From Ignatzschineria rhizosphaerae (GTDB taxonomy: Bacteria; Pseudomonadota; Gammaproteobacteria; Cardiobacteriales; Wohlfahrtiimonadaceae): a stretch of DNA of 64,000 nt. The stretch is from contig NZ_CP093379.1 of NCBI RefSeq assembly GCF_022655595.1, positions 289,001 to 353,000 on the forward strand, written 5' to 3'. A program made the position numbers and the translations under genes. How positions within the stretch are numbered: position 1 is the first letter of the stretch; every line of letters begins with the position of its first letter. Shown piece by piece: positions 37,987 through 47,067 of this stretch. Below the pieces are notes generated by a model, which saw only the letters and a list, made by a program, of their open reading frames with translations, searched no databases and was not told the DNA's origin.

Positions 37987-38071
37987 GGGTGGTTAAGGGT
38001 ATTCTATTTTGATAGCTCTTGCAGAGTGATTTGATACTGATGTATCTAGGTAGTTAATAAAGCTAATTTGT

Positions 38072-38115
38072 CCTCTTAGGGTGATTTTAAACTCATCTCT
38101 AAGAGGTTTTTTTTG
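38072..38115 (+). terminator. Terminator after trmO
   Basis: Arms CCTCTTAG and CTAAGAGG with an inner stem, followed by TTTTTTTT. It may also serve the convergent DsrE-like gene. Confidence 0.88.
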
Positions 38116-38135
38116 CCTATCTATTAATTTTTTTA

Positions 38136-38501
38136 TTAGAGCTTTATATAAGCAAATTCAGCTTTTTGGTGCTCTACTAAGGCAATAATTGCAACGGGGA
38201 CTGTATCTATCGTGATGGGCGTATTTTTAGGATTAAGTTCATCTATAGAAATGTCTTGCCCTTTTAAGGAGTTTTGGCAAGCATAAAATTGGATATTTTC
38301 AGCTTCATTGTGAATGGTTAGCTCCGCAATTTTTTGGCGGGTTTCAGAATCTAGATATCCTTGTACCGCGCCGGCATTCGCGATAATCACAATATTAAAA
38401 GGCACATTGTCTGTTTGAAGAGCTTGAATCGTATTGTGAATGTTATTAAGTAACATAGGCCATTTTTGAGGCTCATTAATATGGAATACTAATTTAAACA
38501 T
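38136..38501 (-). CDS. DsrE-family protein
   Basis: A 121-residue single-domain protein with the DsrE/YchN fold pattern: FKLVFHINEPQKWPMLLNNI, PFNIVIIANAGAVQGYL, the conserved Cys in IQFYACQNSL, and a terminal strand AFAYIKL-type end (EFAYIKL). Relatives relay sulfur or act in redox processes. It is transcribed 30 bp behind the Sel1-repeat gene on the same strand and so probably belongs to that operon. The role in the cell is unknown. Confidence 0.78.
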   Translation of the reverse strand: MFKLVFHINEPQKWPMLLNNIHNTIQALQTDNVPFNIVIIANAGAVQGYLDSETRQKIAELTIHNEAENIQFYACQNSLKGQDISIDELNPKNTPITIDTVPVAIIALVEHQKAEFAYIKL

Positions 38502-38531
38502 CTTCAGCTTATCTCCTTTAAGTGATGATCA

Positions 38532-39743
38532 TTATTGTGAGAGTATTCGATAGAAATTACAAGCGCCCTCAATCTCATTTTGACAAGCTTTTTGAGCCCA
38601 TTCAAGTGCTAGATCACTCTTTCCCTCTTTTGAGTAGATCACAGCAATGATGGTTTGAGTCTCTAATAATCCCTGAGCTTCGGCAAGACGAGCAAAGGTC
38701 ATTGCTTTTTTAAGATCTTGCTTAACACCTATTCCTTGTGCATAGAGGGAAGCAAGGGCAAGTTGGGCATAGGGCTCTTCATAATTAAGGGCTGCAGTTT
38801 CAAAGTATCTTTGTGCTTTTTTGATATAAGCTGCATTTTTGTCTTCAAGATAGCGTTGAATATAGACTTTTCCAAGTAAAGTTATTCCGGCAGCATCTTG
38901 TTGTTCAGCAGATGAAATTGCATAACGCTCTGCTAAATCAATATCTTGTGTAACTCCAAGCCCATGAAGGTGGAGATACCCTAATACCATTTGCCCTGTA
39001 GAATTATCCTCCGCTGCCGCGAGTTCAGCCCAGTAACGAGCTTTTTCATAATCTTGAGGTAATGCATCCCCATAGAAGTAAAATTCCGCCAGTAATCCTT
39101 GCGCATCGGCATCATCTTGCTCAACGGCGAGTTTTAGCCAATATAAACTTGTTTCATAATCAGGTTCTCCTAATAGGCCAAGATAAGCAATTTCCGCTAA
39201 ACGATGCTGAGAAGCTGAGTTTCCTTGCTTAGCTGATAATGTAAACCATTGAAATGCAGTTTCATTGTCTTCTTCTCCTAAGCTGCCTAAATAGGCAATT
39301 TCTCCTAATAAATTTTGTGCATCTGGATCCTCATTTTTAGCAGAAAGTTGCAACCACTTATAAGCTTCTTGATAGTCAGGATCAGCGGTAAGCCCATAAT
39401 AATAAATTTCACCCACATAATATTGAGCATCGGAATCTCCTTGCTTGGCTGATTCTAAGAACCATTTGAGGGCAAGCTGATCATCTTCAACACCGGCAAG
39501 TCCTAAGTAGTAGATAGTAGCAAGATAATATTGTGCTAATCCTTCCCCTTGTTCTGCCGCAAGTTTTAAGTATTTTTCAGCCTCGAGATACTCTTTTTCA
39601 GTAGTTGCATCATGATAGAGCTCTTCACCTACGGCAACTTGTGCGGCGGCATTTCCTTGCATTGCTTTCAATTTAATTGTGGAATAGCCTTGTGCAAAGA
39701 CAAAGGAGCAAGAGAGAAGGCAGAGTAAGAGATATTTTTTCAT
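38532..39743 (-). CDS. Exported Sel1-repeat protein
   Basis: A 403-residue protein with a signal peptide (KKYLLLCLLSCSFVFAQG) and about nine to ten Sel1-like repeats of 36 residues, each following AQ..LGE.Y..GL....DY..A..W..LAA.Q. Such alpha-alpha solenoids bind other proteins and are common in periplasmic regulators of envelope stress or polysaccharide export, and in secreted effectors. Mature start is near residue 19. It precedes the DsrE-like gene. Confidence 0.87.
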   Translation of the reverse strand: MKKYLLLCLLSCSFVFAQGYSTIKLKAMQGNAAAQVAVGEELYHDATTEKEYLEAEKYLKLAAEQGEGLAQYYLATIYYLGLAGVEDDQLALKWFLESAKQGDSDAQYYVGEIYYYGLTADPDYQEAYKWLQLSAKNEDPDAQNLLGEIAYLGSLGEEDNETAFQWFTLSAKQGNSASQHRLAEIAYLGLLGEPDYETSLYWLKLAVEQDDADAQGLLAEFYFYGDALPQDYEKARYWAELAAAEDNSTGQMVLGYLHLHGLGVTQDIDLAERYAISSAEQQDAAGITLLGKVYIQRYLEDKNAAYIKKAQRYFETAALNYEEPYAQLALASLYAQGIGVKQDLKKAMTFARLAEAQGLLETQTIIAVIYSKEGKSDLALEWAQKACQNEIEGACNFYRILSQ

Positions 39744-40248
39744 AAGGATTATCCATTAAAAAAATTATGGAAATGAAGGCTTTTATGCGATTAAAGCGAT
39801 GTTGAAAGTCGATCCAATAATATTTGAATATTAGTAATACTATTAATGTTGATGTTAAATATATTGAGGCTTGATAGCGTACAAGAAAAATTGTTATTTT
39901 ATATTGGGAATATAGCTATATTTGTATATTTAAATACTATTTATTGTATTTAAATACTCATAATTACCAATCATTGAGGATGAATCATGGTAGGCATTTT
40001 TTAAGGCTTCGGGTTAATGATTAAGTCTTAAGGGATATTGTTATCGAAAGTCATAAATATTGAGGATAGATGTGTATTTAGGGAATCGAGTGAGTTTTAG
40101 CGTGCAAAAAAGGGGCGAACACTTGAGTGTTTTTGCAGATATCGCTATAAAAGAGAGACCCATTTGTTTGATAATTGCATTATAATGTCTGATTACCTGA
40201 CTATTTTGCTTAGCAAAGAATAATGATAAATGAGACGGAGAAGTAGAT
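39744..40248. other. Long AT-rich intergenic region upstream of relA
   Basis: A 505-bp gap between divergent genes (Sel1 protein and RelA). I see no coding frame with a start and ribosome site. A short palindrome AACACT-TG-AGTGTT lies at 40118-40131 and a TATAAT-like hexamer near 40182, without a convincing -35 box at the right distance. The rest is strongly AT-rich, consistent with two promoters. Confidence 0.4.
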
Positions 40249-42324
40249 GTGTCAAAGTCAATAACATTGACCGCTCTCCAAGAGTGGCTACAAAGTAAAG
40301 AAGATTCGTGGAAGCCGGAATATTTCGCTGCCTGTATTAAATATCAGGATCATCCACTATATAAAATCGCACTTGAAACGGCATACTATCTAGATCAACT
40401 AGATATTGAGGTAATGCCGCAAGTCGCCTTGATTCTCTTTATTTTAGGCGTTTCAGTTGAAGAACAGCCAGAAAGCACTCGTAAATTTATTCAATATCTT
40501 GGCGTTGTGAATCATTTAACCTCAGGATCGATTTCGCACGAGAAATCTCCAGAAACGCTGCGTAAGATGTTTTTAGCCTTTGCAGAAGATGTAAGGGTCA
40601 TTGTTGTCATGCTTGCTTATCAGGTGATTGTGATGCGTAATGCGCGCGATTCACAAGAAGATAAGCAGCGTGCCATTGCACAAAATACCAATACCATTTT
40701 TGCACCGATTGCCAATAGGCTAGGGCTCTCAGGAATTAAGTGGGAGCTTGAAGATTATGCTTTTCGTTTTTTAGAGCCTGATTTTTATCGCGAGATAGCA
40801 TCAAAGCTTGATGGCAAGCGTAAGATGCGTGAGGAGTATATTGAAAATGTCATGGCAACAATTAAGCGTTTGTTGCTTGAGCATCAAATTAAGGCGGATG
40901 TTTCTGGGCGTGTGAAGCATATTTATAGTATTGCGCGGAAGATGCGCCAGAAGAATTTAAGTTTTGAGCAATTATACGATATTCGAGCCGTGCGGATATT
41001 AGTCGATAGCACAGCAGATTGTTACGCTGTTTTAGGCATTATCCATGAATTATGGGTACCGATTCCAAGAGAGTTTGATGATTATATTGCCAATCCTAAA
41101 CCTAATGGCTATCAATCATTACATACGGTGGTTTTAGCGCCAGGAGATTTAGCCTTAGAAGTACAGATTCGAACGCACAAAATGCACAATGATGCTGAAA
41201 TGGGCGTTGCTGCGCATTGGAAGTATAAGGAAGGGCGAGGAACTTCTATTGATCAGGCGGATTTAAATTGGCTACGTGATCACTTAAATAGAGCCCTTGA
41301 AGAGGGTGAAGAACAGATCACTGAAGAGTCGATCTTTAATGAGAATGTCTATGTGATGACTCCAGCAGGTGAGCCTTTAGAGCTTATTGCCGGATCAACC
41401 CCTTTAGACTTTGCTTATAAAATTCATACAGGTCTAGGTAATCGTTGCCGAGGCGCGAAGGTCAATGGGGCAATTGTGTCATTGACTTATGTGCTTCAAA
41501 ATCGTGATGTGGTAGAAATTTTAACAGGGAAAGTCCCAAATCCTAGTCGGGATTGGATGTCACCCCATTTAGGGTATACAGGCTCAAGTCGTACCCGTTC
41601 TAAAATTCGGGCATGGTTTAGAGCGCAAGAGATTGAGAGTAATCTTCAAGCTGGAAAGGCAATGGTGGAAAAGGAGCTTTCGCGCTTAAATGTCCGTTTA
41701 AGTGATGAAGAGTTAAGACGATTAGCCAGTAAACTTCATTGTACAAGTATCAATGATCTTTACGCCAATATTGGTTCAGGGGATATCACTATTGCGCAGC
41801 TTATCGCAAGGTTGCCAGGAGAAAAACCCAAAAATAATTTTGATCCAGATTTAATGGTGCGCCCGCAAACGAAAAAAGCCCAAAGCGGCATTCAAGTGAA
41901 AGGGATGGGGAAATTATTAACCTCAATGGCGACTTGTTGTAAACCTGCACCACCAGATCTTATTGGGGGATATATTACGATCAATCGCGGTGTGACGATT
42001 CATCGCCTTAACTGTGTTAATTACCAAAATATGCTGGATCAAAATCCGGAAAGAGGCATAGATGTTGATTGGGGATCGAGTGATGAGCGTCTTGTTGAAG
42101 CGGATATTCATGTGATTGCCTATGCGAATGTGGATCTTCTTCAAGAGATTAGTCAATTAGTATCGGCTGAGCATTTGAAGATAACGAATATGAATATGAA
42201 GCAAGAGAGCGCAGATACAAGATCAATTAGTTTTACGTTAGAGATTAATCATGTAGATCAATTAAGCCGTCTTTTGGACCGAATTAATCAGATTCCCGCA
42301 GTATTAAAGGCTTATCGAAAATAA
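40249..42324 (+). CDS. relA: GTP pyrophosphokinase RelA (monofunctional)
   Basis: A 691-residue stringent-response alarmone synthetase. The N-terminal hydrolase region lacks the HDxxED motif of SpoT, so it should not degrade (p)ppGpp. The synthetase has LSFEQLYDIRAVRILVDS and EFDDYIANPKPNGYQSLHTV (EFDD-type loop, as in RelA). TGS (ENVYVMTPAGEPLEL), zinc-finger-like (CCKPAPPDLIGGYI) and ACT domains follow. It starts at GTG 40249 behind GGAGAAGTAGAT. It senses uncharged tRNA on ribosomes. Confidence 0.94.
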   Translation: MSKSITLTALQEWLQSKEDSWKPEYFAACIKYQDHPLYKIALETAYYLDQLDIEVMPQVALILFILGVSVEEQPESTRKFIQYLGVVNHLTSGSISHEKSPETLRKMFLAFAEDVRVIVVMLAYQVIVMRNARDSQEDKQRAIAQNTNTIFAPIANRLGLSGIKWELEDYAFRFLEPDFYREIASKLDGKRKMREEYIENVMATIKRLLLEHQIKADVSGRVKHIYSIARKMRQKNLSFEQLYDIRAVRILVDSTADCYAVLGIIHELWVPIPREFDDYIANPKPNGYQSLHTVVLAPGDLALEVQIRTHKMHNDAEMGVAAHWKYKEGRGTSIDQADLNWLRDHLNRALEEGEEQITEESIFNENVYVMTPAGEPLELIAGSTPLDFAYKIHTGLGNRCRGAKVNGAIVSLTYVLQNRDVVEILTGKVPNPSRDWMSPHLGYTGSSRTRSKIRAWFRAQEIESNLQAGKAMVEKELSRLNVRLSDEELRRLASKLHCTSINDLYANIGSGDITIAQLIARLPGEKPKNNFDPDLMVRPQTKKAQSGIQVKGMGKLLTSMATCCKPAPPDLIGGYITINRGVTIHRLNCVNYQNMLDQNPERGIDVDWGSSDERLVEADIHVIAYANVDLLQEISQLVSAEHLKITNMNMKQESADTRSISFTLEINHVDQLSRLLDRINQIPAVLKAYRK

Positions 42325-42439
42325 ATATTTAATAAAATAACAGCTTGAATTGTCTAAATAATTAGCGATGATTTTTGTTTTAAATACCGATCTTTTGAGG
42401 ATGTTTTAAAAATTGACATAAAAGTGTATAAAAATTACT

Positions 42440-42466
42440 AAGCCTACCAATAAGGTAGGCTTTTTT
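42440..42466 (+). terminator. Terminator after relA
   Basis: A 9-bp stem (AAGCCTACC / GGTAGGCTT) with a short loop and six T residues. Confidence 0.9.
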
Positions 42467-42730
42467 GATGTCATCTATTTTTTTTAATGAAATACTGATA
42501 TCGCTTGATAAATCTAGCTTTAAAAAGGTTTTGTATGATTTTATATAGCGTGTTTAAACCTTTTTAAAAGGTTTATTTGATAAAAAAAATGTTAATTCAT
42601 ATTGTTTTTATATGCTATGTATGTTTTATTATAGGAGGTGTTGCGCTTTGCACGAAAAGATTGAATAATTGAGATCGTATCCTGCCACAAGAAGTAGGCG
42701 CTTTGTCACAGAGTAAGGAGTTGAAAGAGA

Positions 42731-42853
42731 ATGTGTAAAATGATGAAAAACCCAATGATACAGATGATCATGTGCTGTTGCATTTTGACACGTCAAAACC
42801 CAATTTCATTACTAAAAGTCTATAAACGGAGAAAACCCAGTGATCCAATTTGA
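42731..42853 (+). CDS. Met/Cys-rich leader peptide overlapping the metN start
   Basis: A 40-codon ORF beginning MCKMMKNPMIQMIMCCC, with 6 Met and 4 Cys in the first 17 codons and none after. It has a strong Shine-Dalgarno, AAGGAG at 42715-42720, 10 nt before the ATG. Its TGA lies 14 nt inside metN in another frame, so ribosomes reading it must cross the metN ribosome site (CGGAG, 42827-42831) and GTG (42840). No intrinsic terminator lies between, which argues for translational rather than transcriptional attenuation. Stalling at Met or Cys codons under starvation would change access to the metN start. Function is inferred from composition and position. Confidence 0.65.
   Translation: MCKMMKNPMIQMIMCCCILTRQNPISLLKVYKRRKPSDPI
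42783..42798 (+). promoter_or_regulatory. Hairpin right after the Met/Cys codons of the leader
   Basis: TTTTGA and TCAAAA arms with a CACG loop, immediately following the Cys codons of the leader ORF. The decamer AAAACCCAAT occurs at 42747 and 42795, and AAAACCCAGT at 42832, just before and over the metN GTG. These could form alternative structures or binding sites. The remaining gap (42467-42714) is AT-rich, with the direct repeat GCGCTTTG and no other clear feature. Confidence 0.4.
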
Positions 42854-43922
42854 ACATATCTATAAAACTTATCTACGCAACGGTGTTGAAACTGAAGCGT
42901 TAAAAGATGTTAGTCTGCATATTGAAAAAGGCGATATCTTTGGAGTGATCGGCTATAGTGGTGCCGGAAAAAGTACATTAATTCGTCTTGTGAATGATAT
43001 TGAAAGTCCTACAAAAGGCAAAGTGATTGTTGATGGACGAGATCTTTCAACGTATACGCCAAAAGAGCTCCGTTTAGCGAAAAAAAATATCGGTATGATC
43101 TTCCAGCACTTTAATTTGCTTGAGACTAAAACTGTTGCGGAAAATATCGCATTACCACTCACCTTAAGTGGTAATCATTCAAAAGCAGAGATTAATCGCC
43201 GAGTGGACGAGCTTTTACAGTTTGTTGAGTTACCTGATAAAAAGAATTCTTATCCCCGTGAGCTCTCGGGCGGGCAAAAACAGCGTATTGGTATTGCGCG
43301 TGCTTTAGTAAATGACCCTAAGATTCTCCTTTGTGATGAAGCAACTTCGGCATTAGATCCCCAAACAACCATCTCAATTTTAGATCTTTTAAAGAAGATC
43401 AATAAAGAGCAAGGCGTGACGATTATGATGGTTACGCACCAGATGGAAGTGGTGGAATATCTTTGTAATAAAGTCGCCGTAATGGAAAAAGGCGAAGTAA
43501 TTGAAAGTGGTAAAACTATTGATGTCTTTGGGAATCCAGAAAAAACAACGACGAAAAGCTTTGTCCGTACAGTGATTGGGGATTCTATTCCGGAGCGCGT
43601 GTTACAAAACCTTGATGACCCAACATTAACCGATATCTATCGCTTTGAGTTTTTAGGACGCTCGGCGCAGGAACCTGTGATTAATGAGCTAATTCTTAAG
43701 GGCGATGTGGTGATTAATATTCTCTTTGCCAACATGATTGAGATCGAGGGCAATATTTTAGGTAGCACCTTTGTACAAATGACAGGAGAGAGCGCCAAAG
43801 TAGAAGAAGCGATTGCATTTCTACGTTTCCATGGCGTAAGAGTGACACATGAAGGATCGAAACACTCGATTAATGTGACACAAAAAGAGTTAAATCTTGA
43901 TTCTGTGAAAAGAGGAGCATAA
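42840..43922 (+). CDS. metN: Methionine ABC importer ATP-binding protein
   Basis: A 360-residue ATPase: Walker A GYSGAGKST, Q-loop FQHFNLLETKTVAENIALPL, signature LSGGQKQRIGIARAL, Walker B ILLCDEATSALDP, and a C-terminal NIL domain (residues about 265-345) that binds methionine and inhibits transport. It powers uptake of D/L-methionine through MetI with MetQ lipoproteins. It starts at GTG 42840 behind CGGAG. The start lies inside the leader-peptide ORF, and metI follows 2 bases after the stop. Confidence 0.95.
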   Translation: MIQFEHIYKTYLRNGVETEALKDVSLHIEKGDIFGVIGYSGAGKSTLIRLVNDIESPTKGKVIVDGRDLSTYTPKELRLAKKNIGMIFQHFNLLETKTVAENIALPLTLSGNHSKAEINRRVDELLQFVELPDKKNSYPRELSGGQKQRIGIARALVNDPKILLCDEATSALDPQTTISILDLLKKINKEQGVTIMMVTHQMEVVEYLCNKVAVMEKGEVIESGKTIDVFGNPEKTTTKSFVRTVIGDSIPERVLQNLDDPTLTDIYRFEFLGRSAQEPVINELILKGDVVINILFANMIEIEGNILGSTFVQMTGESAKVEEAIAFLRFHGVRVTHEGSKHSINVTQKELNLDSVKRGA

Positions 43923-43924
43923 TC

Positions 43925-44599
43925 ATGTTAGATTGGTATACAGAAACATTTAAAACCCAAGTGACATTGGAACAATTCCTCCAAGCAGGTTGGGAAACGT
44001 TTGTCATGGTAGGCGTTTCGCTCGTGATCGGGACAATTTTAGGTTCAGTCATTGGCATTTTATTGGTTTTAACACGCCCAGGTGGGATTGAAGAGTCTTC
44101 ATTTTTTTATAAAGTATTAAATACGGTTGTGAATATCGTACGCTCACTTCCCTTTATTATCTTAATGGTGGCAATCATTCCTTTTACTAGAATGGTAGTG
44201 GGAACATCGATTGGAACCTCTGCGGCAATTGTGCCTTTAATTATCTATATCTCCCCCTTTATTGGGCGTTTGGTAGAGAGTTCACTTTTAGAAGTGGATC
44301 ATGGGATTGTAGAAGCTGCTAACTCAATGGGCGCTACAACATTTCAGATTATTTGGAAGTTCTTATTACCAGAAGCACGTGGCTCACTTATCTTGAACTT
44401 CACAACAGCAACCATTGGATTAGTGGGTGCGACAGCAATGGCTGGTGCTGTTGGCGGTGGTGGTATTGGGGATTTAGCCCTTAACTATGGTTATCAGCGA
44501 TTTGATAGTGTCGCGATGTTCTATACGGTTGTGCTGCTTGTGGTGATTGTTCAAGCGATTCAGTCACTCGGTAACTTCCTTGCTAAACGTTATCATTAA
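43925..44599 (+). CDS. metI: Methionine ABC importer permease
   Basis: A 224-residue permease with five to six membrane helices and the ABC contact loop EAANSMGATTFQIIWKFLLP. It pairs with MetN in the inner membrane. Two bases separate the genes and GAGGAGC lies just upstream, so they are co-translated. It precedes a 15-bp stem-loop and then an acyl-CoA dehydrogenase-like gene. Confidence 0.94.
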   Translation: MLDWYTETFKTQVTLEQFLQAGWETFVMVGVSLVIGTILGSVIGILLVLTRPGGIEESSFFYKVLNTVVNIVRSLPFIILMVAIIPFTRMVVGTSIGTSAAIVPLIIYISPFIGRLVESSLLEVDHGIVEAANSMGATTFQIIWKFLLPEARGSLILNFTTATIGLVGATAMAGAVGGGGIGDLALNYGYQRFDSVAMFYTVVLLVVIVQAIQSLGNFLAKRYH

Positions 44600-44606
44600 A
44601 TAATTA

Positions 44607-44657
44607 TTGAGATGAAATAGTCGTTTATATTCTTATAAAAGAACTATTTCATCTCAA
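44607..44657 (+). other. Long perfect stem-loop after metI
   Basis: Perfect 15-base arms TTGAGATGAAATAGT and ACTATTTCATCTCAA around a 21-nt loop, beginning 8 bases past the metI stop. No T-run follows, so it may stabilise the upstream mRNA or reduce read-through into the next gene rather than act as a classic terminator. Confidence 0.5.
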
Positions 44658-44741
44658 ATCCCATATCAATTTCAGCCCTAAATCCACTAAGTAAGATGCG
44701 TGAAATCACGTGTCCTTCTATTATTCGTCCTGGAGAAAGTC

Positions 44742-45902
44742 ATGAGTCATGTTATTAATTTAGTAGAAATGAGTTCTAAAGCCCGTCTTGATGCGATTCA
44801 AGAGATTGCAAAAGCATTTAAAGCACGTGCTTATCAGCATGATGTTGCAGGAACATTTCCATTAGAAAATTATGCTGATTTAAGAGCTGTTAATTTCCCG
44901 GCATTAACGGTTCCCAAAGTTTTAGGGGGCGCAGGGATCTCTTTAGAAGAGATGTTAAGACTGCAAGCAGAAATTGCTAAAAATGATGGCTCAACAGGGC
45001 TTGCGATCGGTTGGCATATGGGAATTAGTAAACATCTTGGGGAGACTAATAATTGGGATCCTGCACTTTATGCAGAGTTTGCTAAAGATGTTATCGCAAA
45101 AGGGGCGCTCATTAATAATGCCGCGTCAGAGCCGGCAACAGGGAGCCCAACGCGAGGCGGTCGCCCAGAAACGACAGCGGTGAAGAGTGCTAATGGCTGG
45201 GCTTTAAATGGTCGTAAGACATTTACGACATTATCGCCTGTTTTAGATTATTTTGCGGTGAGCGCCGGCATCGATGGTTCAGATCAGGTTGCAAGTTTTC
45301 TGGTAAAAAGAGAGTTAAGCGGCGTTTCAATTGAAGAGACATGGGATTCAATTGCGATGAGCGCTACAGGGAGTCATGATCTGGTATTAGAGAATGTTGA
45401 GATTAGAAATGAGGATCTCGCGCAATACTTAATCCCAGGTAAGAAAGATCCCCAAGGATGGCTTCTTCATATTCCGGCAGTCTATTTTGGGATTGCCACA
45501 GGCGCATTTGAAGAAGCGGTCGATTTTGCCAATAGTTACTCTTCAAATGCGATGAAAGGGGGAACCGTCGGGCAGTTCCCAACGGTACAGCAAAAAATCG
45601 GGCAGATTCGAGTAAAACTCATGGAGATGGAGTATTTTCTCTTTGGTGTTGCGAAAAAATGGGATGAGGCAAATGCTGAGGAACGATTGGAGATGGGGGA
45701 TGAGTTAAGCGCTGTTAAAGTTGCGATCGTCAATCATGCTTTAGAAGTCGTTGATCTTGCCATGCGAATTGTTGGCGCAAGAAGCTTATCTCAAAAGCAT
45801 CCATTATCAAGAGCTTATCGAGATGTTCGTGCAGGATTACATAATCCGCCGATGGAAGATATGGTTTACACCAATTTAGCGAAAAGTGTTTTAACACTTT
45901 AA
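44742..45902 (+). CDS. Acyl-CoA dehydrogenase-family flavoprotein in the met locus
   Basis: A 386-residue protein from ATG 44742 (GGAGAAAGTC upstream). Three-part ACAD fold: N-terminal helices with VPKVLGGAGISLEEMLRLQA, middle strands (INNAASEPATGSPTRGG, then GWALNGRKTFTTL), and a C-terminal helical bundle (FPTVQQKIGQIRVKLMEMEY). Relatives near sulfur-uptake genes (YdbM, SfnC type) are thought to act on sulfur compounds with reduced flavin rather than on acyl-CoA. Position between metI and metQ supports a sulfur-salvage role. The substrate is unknown. Confidence 0.75.
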   Translation: MSHVINLVEMSSKARLDAIQEIAKAFKARAYQHDVAGTFPLENYADLRAVNFPALTVPKVLGGAGISLEEMLRLQAEIAKNDGSTGLAIGWHMGISKHLGETNNWDPALYAEFAKDVIAKGALINNAASEPATGSPTRGGRPETTAVKSANGWALNGRKTFTTLSPVLDYFAVSAGIDGSDQVASFLVKRELSGVSIEETWDSIAMSATGSHDLVLENVEIRNEDLAQYLIPGKKDPQGWLLHIPAVYFGIATGAFEEAVDFANSYSSNAMKGGTVGQFPTVQQKIGQIRVKLMEMEYFLFGVAKKWDEANAEERLEMGDELSAVKVAIVNHALEVVDLAMRIVGARSLSQKHPLSRAYRDVRAGLHNPPMEDMVYTNLAKSVLTL

Positions 45903-46126
45903 TGATTGTGGGGGATTAATGCCGGTAGTAGCGTTTAATCATATAAGCTCCGCATTTTAAATAGCATCAAATAATAAATTTTGTTTAGCAAAAAAGCTAG
46001 ACAGGGGAAGCTTTGTCTTAAAAGTTATCTTCTTAGGGCGTTTAGCCTTTAGTTTTTGATATTTTTTAATGAAGTAGATTAAAAAACATTGTTAATAACA
46101 TCATAGAATTATAAGGATGGAAGGGA

Positions 46127-47008
46127 ATGAATATCACAAAAAAGATGGGAAAGGGATCACTCAGGCAATTATTATCAAAAATGCCGGCAATGTTATCGGT
46201 ATTTAAAATAGGATTACTTTTTATTGCCGGAATGATCCTTGCTGCTTGTAGTGAGGAGCAAGGTGAGAAAAAAGAGATTGTCTTTGGTTTAGGCCCTTCT
46301 ATTTATGTGAATCAAGTTGAAGGGGGAATTATTCCGCTTTTAGAGCAGAAAGGTTATAAGGTTTCTATTAAGACTTTCTCTCAAAACTCTATGATTCCAC
46401 CGGCATTAAAAGAAGGTGCGGTAGATGTTTCTGTCCATATTAGTACGGCAAATCTTCAGGAGATGAATCGTCGGTTAGGCGGAGATGCGATGATGGTTTG
46501 GGCTGATACACCAAGCGCGCCGCAAACTATTCGCTCTTTAAGACATCAGAGTATTGATGATATCCGTGATGGTATGACCATTGCGATTCCATCAGATCCT
46601 GTGAGCTCTGAAAGAGCAGCAAGATTACTCGAATCAGTGGGCTGGATTGAGCTAGCCCCTGAAATTGATGTTTCAACGTTTCACGTCAATGAGATTAAGC
46701 CAGGGAGCGTTACTCCTAAAATTGTGGAGATGGAATCGGCATTAATGCTACGTGCTTTACAAGATATCGATTTTGCGGTGGTGAATGGTAACTTTGTCAC
46801 AAATGCCGGAGAGCGTATTCAAGATGGATTAGCGATTGAAGATTCTCCAGAAGAGCATCTTGTAAAAGTCGCTATTTTAGAGAAAAACCAACATGAAACA
46901 TGGGCGAAAGATATTAAAGAGGCTTATGAGTCAAAAGAATTTGAAGTATTTATTAAAAATGACCCGATTTATGAGGGATTAATATTCCCGAAATCATGGT
47001 CTAAATAG
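46127..47008 (+). CDS. metQ: MetQ/NlpA methionine-binding lipoprotein 1
   Basis: A 293-residue lipoprotein (lipobox ILAAC after an unusually long 41-residue leader). The NlpA domain includes IVFGLGPSIYVNQVEGGIIP, LKEGAVDVSVHISTANLQEM, GMTIAIPSDPVSSERAARLL and DIDFAVVNGNFV, matching MetQ ligand-pocket segments. A ribosome site (GGATGGAAGGGA) precedes the ATG. It has a paralogue 59 bp downstream that differs in the pocket region (ADTPSAPQTIRS against ADTASAPQSLRS). Confidence 0.88.
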   Translation: MNITKKMGKGSLRQLLSKMPAMLSVFKIGLLFIAGMILAACSEEQGEKKEIVFGLGPSIYVNQVEGGIIPLLEQKGYKVSIKTFSQNSMIPPALKEGAVDVSVHISTANLQEMNRRLGGDAMMVWADTPSAPQTIRSLRHQSIDDIRDGMTIAIPSDPVSSERAARLLESVGWIELAPEIDVSTFHVNEIKPGSVTPKIVEMESALMLRALQDIDFAVVNGNFVTNAGERIQDGLAIEDSPEEHLVKVAILEKNQHETWAKDIKEAYESKEFEVFIKNDPIYEGLIFPKSWSK

Positions 47009-47067
47009 ATCTAACTATTGCAAACAGGACCAGTAAAACTGGCAAAAAAGTTAAGGAGACTTTTATC

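Noticed and set aside
42467-42839. SAM riboswitch, T-box or classic terminator-based attenuator upstream of metN
   Set aside because: No S-box or T-box core and no stem followed by a T-run between the leader ORF and metN; the only clear terminator (42440-42466) belongs to relA.
42747-42841. CRISPR-like array from the AAAACCCA repeats
   Set aside because: Only three short copies of 8-10 bases with unequal spacing inside a leader ORF; no cas genes.
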